Shown piece by piece: positions 24,834-25,757 of a stretch of 25,757 nucleotides of DNA. Below the pieces are notes generated by a model. It ran no database searches, had not been told where the DNA came from, and was given only the letters and a program-made list of their open reading frames with translations. The DNA comes from Syntrophomonas sp. UBA4911. GTDB taxonomy: Bacteria > Bacillota > Syntrophomonadia > Syntrophomonadales > Syntrophomonadaceae. Position numbers and translations under genes: made by a program. Every line of letters begins with the position of its first letter. Position 1 is the stretch's first letter. The stretch is from assembly GCA_002398105.1 (NCBI GenBank), contig DHCD01000073.1:9968-35724 (forward strand), in the 5' to 3' direction.

Positions 24834-24859
24834 AAAAAAACCCCCGCCTAACCTGGAGG
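24834..24859 (-). terminator. Candidate intrinsic terminator/attenuator before fdhA
   Basis: On the minus strand CCTCC (24859-24855) can pair with GGGGG (24845-24841) across a 9-base loop, followed directly by seven T residues. It lies between the last riboswitch-like element and the fdhA start, where a riboswitch-controlled terminator would be expected. The stem is short, includes a G-U pair and an alternative AACC/GGTT pairing, so this is tentative. Confidence 0.45.
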
Positions 24860-24942
24860 TTCAAATAATTGCACTGGATACATCTGAACATAACTAGAAA
24901 AAGCCCAGAACAGCAATTATCTGGTCCTTATCAGGCGGTCTC

Positions 24943-25040
24943 GGGCTCCTTTCCAAATCGGGAGGCAAACCTGTTTCCAAATCTACCCTATCGGCTCTAC
25001 GCCATGGCTATCAGCTTTAGGCATACCAAGCTCGGAGCAA
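24943..25040 (-). promoter_or_regulatory. Riboswitch-like element 1 (Moco/Wco family), nearest fdhA
   Basis: In RNA sense it opens with GCUCC (25038-25034) and closes with GGAGC (24949-24945), forming the base stem. Inside are CCGAGC, a first hairpin arm, a GGUAGAU/GUUUGCC stem (24987-24981 with 24970-24964) capped by a loop containing GGAAAC, then GCCUCCC and GGAAAGGAG. The same blocks recur in elements 2 and 3. They match my recollection of the molybdenum-cofactor RNA motif (Rfam RF01055) and its tungsten variant. Location ahead of fdhA and two cofactor genes fits. Confidence 0.75.
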
Positions 25041-25152
25041 TGTAAAACGGCAGGTTTCCCTTCAATCCCCCCTCCCTTAAATATTGACCAGGCAGAGAAT
25101 TTCCAACCCGGCTATATATCCCTATACAAAGAAAACAGGCATCCGTACCGGC

Positions 25153-25181
25153 AAAAAGCACATTACAGCTACCTGCTTTTT
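25153..25181 (-). terminator. Hairpin with T-tract between riboswitch elements 2 and 1
   Basis: AAAAAGCA and TGCTTTTT form an 8-pair stem around a 13-base loop; reading on the minus strand it ends in a T-run followed by GCCGG. The stem has only two G-C pairs, so as a terminator it would be weak. It is the T-tract structure that follows riboswitch element 2. Confidence 0.35.
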
Positions 25182-25200
25182 AAAAACAAATAGTTATATT

Positions 25201-25300
25201 GCAACTCCTTTCCACAATACGGGGAGGCACAGAAGTTTCCCCCTGTACCCAAGCCTTTTAGCCATAGCCCATTGCCTTAGGCTCAAAGGCTCGGAGCAAC
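25201..25300 (-). promoter_or_regulatory. Riboswitch-like element 2 (Moco/Wco family), middle copy
   Basis: In RNA sense it shows CUCCGAGCC (25296-25288), a long first hairpin pairing AGCCUUUGAGCC with GGCUAAAAGGCU, a perfect 7-pair stem GGUACAG/CUGUGCC (25249-25243 with 25232-25226) with GGAAAC in its loop, then GCCUCCCC and UGGAAAGGAG. The base stem is CUCC/GGAG. Base pairs differ from element 1 while pairing is kept, which supports a conserved fold. Identification as a Moco/Wco riboswitch is by motif recall and context. Confidence 0.75.
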
Positions 25301-25384
25301 TGGTTTATATATTTTAAAGTAAATTCAAAAGACAGGTTAGTGACAAAAAAGTACACTCCCGCCGTCCATAACAGACGTTTATCA

Positions 25385-25484
25385 GGTACCCCTTTCCACA
25401 GATACAGAGAGGTTCAGGCTTTTCTCCTAACCCAGGCCCGGTAAACCAGTTTGGCTAACTCCAGGTTTAAAGGCTCGGAGACCA
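25385..25484 (-). promoter_or_regulatory. Riboswitch-like element 3 (Moco/Wco family), nearest the promoter
   Basis: In RNA sense it shows GGUCUCCGAGCC (25483-25472), a first hairpin AAACC/GGUUU, a second stem GGUUAGG with CCUGAACC (25432-25426 with 25418-25411; one bulge), then a diverged CCUCUCUG and GUGGAAAGGGG. The base stem is GGU-CUCC with GGGG-U-ACC. The loop has GAGAAAAG instead of GGAAAC, and GCCUCC is changed, so this copy is the most diverged and may bind a different ligand or be degenerate. A T6 tract on the RNA strand (25350-25345) follows a GTAC/GTAC plus CGTC/GACG pairing. Confidence 0.65.
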
Positions 25485-25531
25485 ATATTGTTGTCATATT
25501 GCTAAATTTCATATAGTAAATATTTGCAATT

Positions 25532-25560
25532 ATTCTAGGAGAACACAAAAACTATGTCAA
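25532..25560 (-). promoter_or_regulatory. Sigma-A promoter of the fdh operon
   Basis: On the minus strand TTGACA (25560-25555; 6/6) and TAGAAT (25537-25532; 5/6) are separated by exactly 17 bases. Transcription would begin near 25525, giving a leader of roughly 750 bases before the fdhA start. This is the strongest sigma-A promoter match I saw in the window. Confidence 0.8.
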
Positions 25561-25573
25561 ACCATTTAATGGT
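25561..25573. promoter_or_regulatory. Palindrome abutting the fdh -35 box
   Basis: ACCATT-T-AATGGT is a perfect 13-base palindrome lying directly upstream of the TTGACA box of the fdh promoter. The position suits an activator or repressor contacting RNA polymerase. No known operator consensus was recognised, and short AT-rich palindromes occur by chance. Confidence 0.3.
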
Positions 25574-25757
25574 AATGATAAAAAAAATTTATATACTGTA
25601 TAAAAATAATTAGGTATCAAAAGCTTTAATATATGAAATAATAGCCTATTATGTTTTTGATAAGAATAATAATAAAAATTTTTGTTGTCTTAACAAAAAA
25701 TGGAGGAACCTGGCGGGTAATCAGCCTGGTATTAACATTATATGTTTTTCCCGCTCA

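Larger units (their letters stand above)
24778..25757. other. Long leader of the fdh operon and AT-rich flank
   Basis: No gene is supported in these 980 bases. 24778-25525 is the untranslated leader with three riboswitch-like elements and T-tract hairpins after each. 25532-25560 is the promoter. 25574-25757 is very AT-rich and holds a TATAC-T-GTATA palindrome (25592-25602) and, at the far end, GGAGGAACC; I see no readable gene start there. A 77-codon plus-strand frame at 25084-25317 lies across the second RNA element and is not credible. Confidence 0.7.

Noticed and set aside
25084..25317. 77-codon plus-strand frame right of fdhA
   Set aside because: It crosses the middle riboswitch-like element on the opposite strand, has no ribosome site, and shows no protein signature.
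24943..25484. Cobalamin, T-box, THF or TPP identity for the leader elements
   Set aside because: The hallmark blocks of those families as I know them (B12 box, AGGGTGG-type T-box, TPP CUGAGA) are absent; repeated CUCCGAGC and GGAAAGGAG fit the Moco/Wco motif better.
24943..25484. CRISPR array reading of the repeated blocks
   Set aside because: Repeats are about 100 bases, diverged, unevenly spaced and fold with compensatory changes; CRISPR repeats are short and near identical with regular spacers.

Overview
The window looks like chromosome of an anaerobic, low-to-mid GC Firmicute, most likely a syntrophic clostridium related to Syntrophomonas. This rests on strong AGGAGG-type ribosome sites, frequent GTG and TTG starts, a selenocysteine formate dehydrogenase with complex-I-like NuoE/NuoF partners, and sigma-54 control. 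The genus is an inference; no marker gene is present.

Layout. (1) 1-262 holds the 3' end of an exopolyphosphatase-like gene. (2) 263-864 is a non-coding stretch with weak signals. (3) 865-3867 (+) encodes a soluble PAS-PAS histidine kinase and a sigma-54-dependent response regulator. (4) 3864-17728 (-) is a compact 13-gene chemosensory operon. In transcription order it reads: HEAT-repeat protein, CheR, CheY, CheA, ParA, a small TPR protein with a ParB-like N-terminus, a lidless Hsp70, a membrane-free receptor with two signalling tips, a triple-CheW protein, CheB, CheY, CheX, CheX. A consensus -24/-12 promoter lies just upstream at 17776-17791. (5) 18039-24777 (-) is a formate dehydrogenase operon: selenocysteine fdhA (in-frame UGA at 23722-23724), a molybdopterin-binding protein, moeA, nuoE and nuoF, ended by a clear intrinsic terminator. 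(6) 24778-25560 is an unusually long leader with a sigma-A promoter and three tandem, covarying RNA elements that I read as molybdenum/tungsten-cofactor riboswitches.

The most notable system is the chemosensory operon. I interpret it as a cytoplasmic chemosensory array. The receptor has no membrane segment and two hairpin tips 300 residues apart, the architecture known from Vibrio DosM, which bridges two CheA/CheW baseplates. ParA plus the ParB-like TPR protein resemble array-positioning systems such as Rhodobacter PpfA/TlpT. The resident Hsp70, triple CheW, CheA with an MshEN-like insertion, and tandem CheX phosphatases are additions I do not recognise as a described set. The kinase/activator pair that converges on the operon from its far end is the obvious candidate for switching on the sigma-54 promoter.

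The formate dehydrogenase operon would make a soluble NAD(H)-linked enzyme together with its own cofactor-insertion proteins. The tandem riboswitches would tie its expression to Mo/W cofactor supply.
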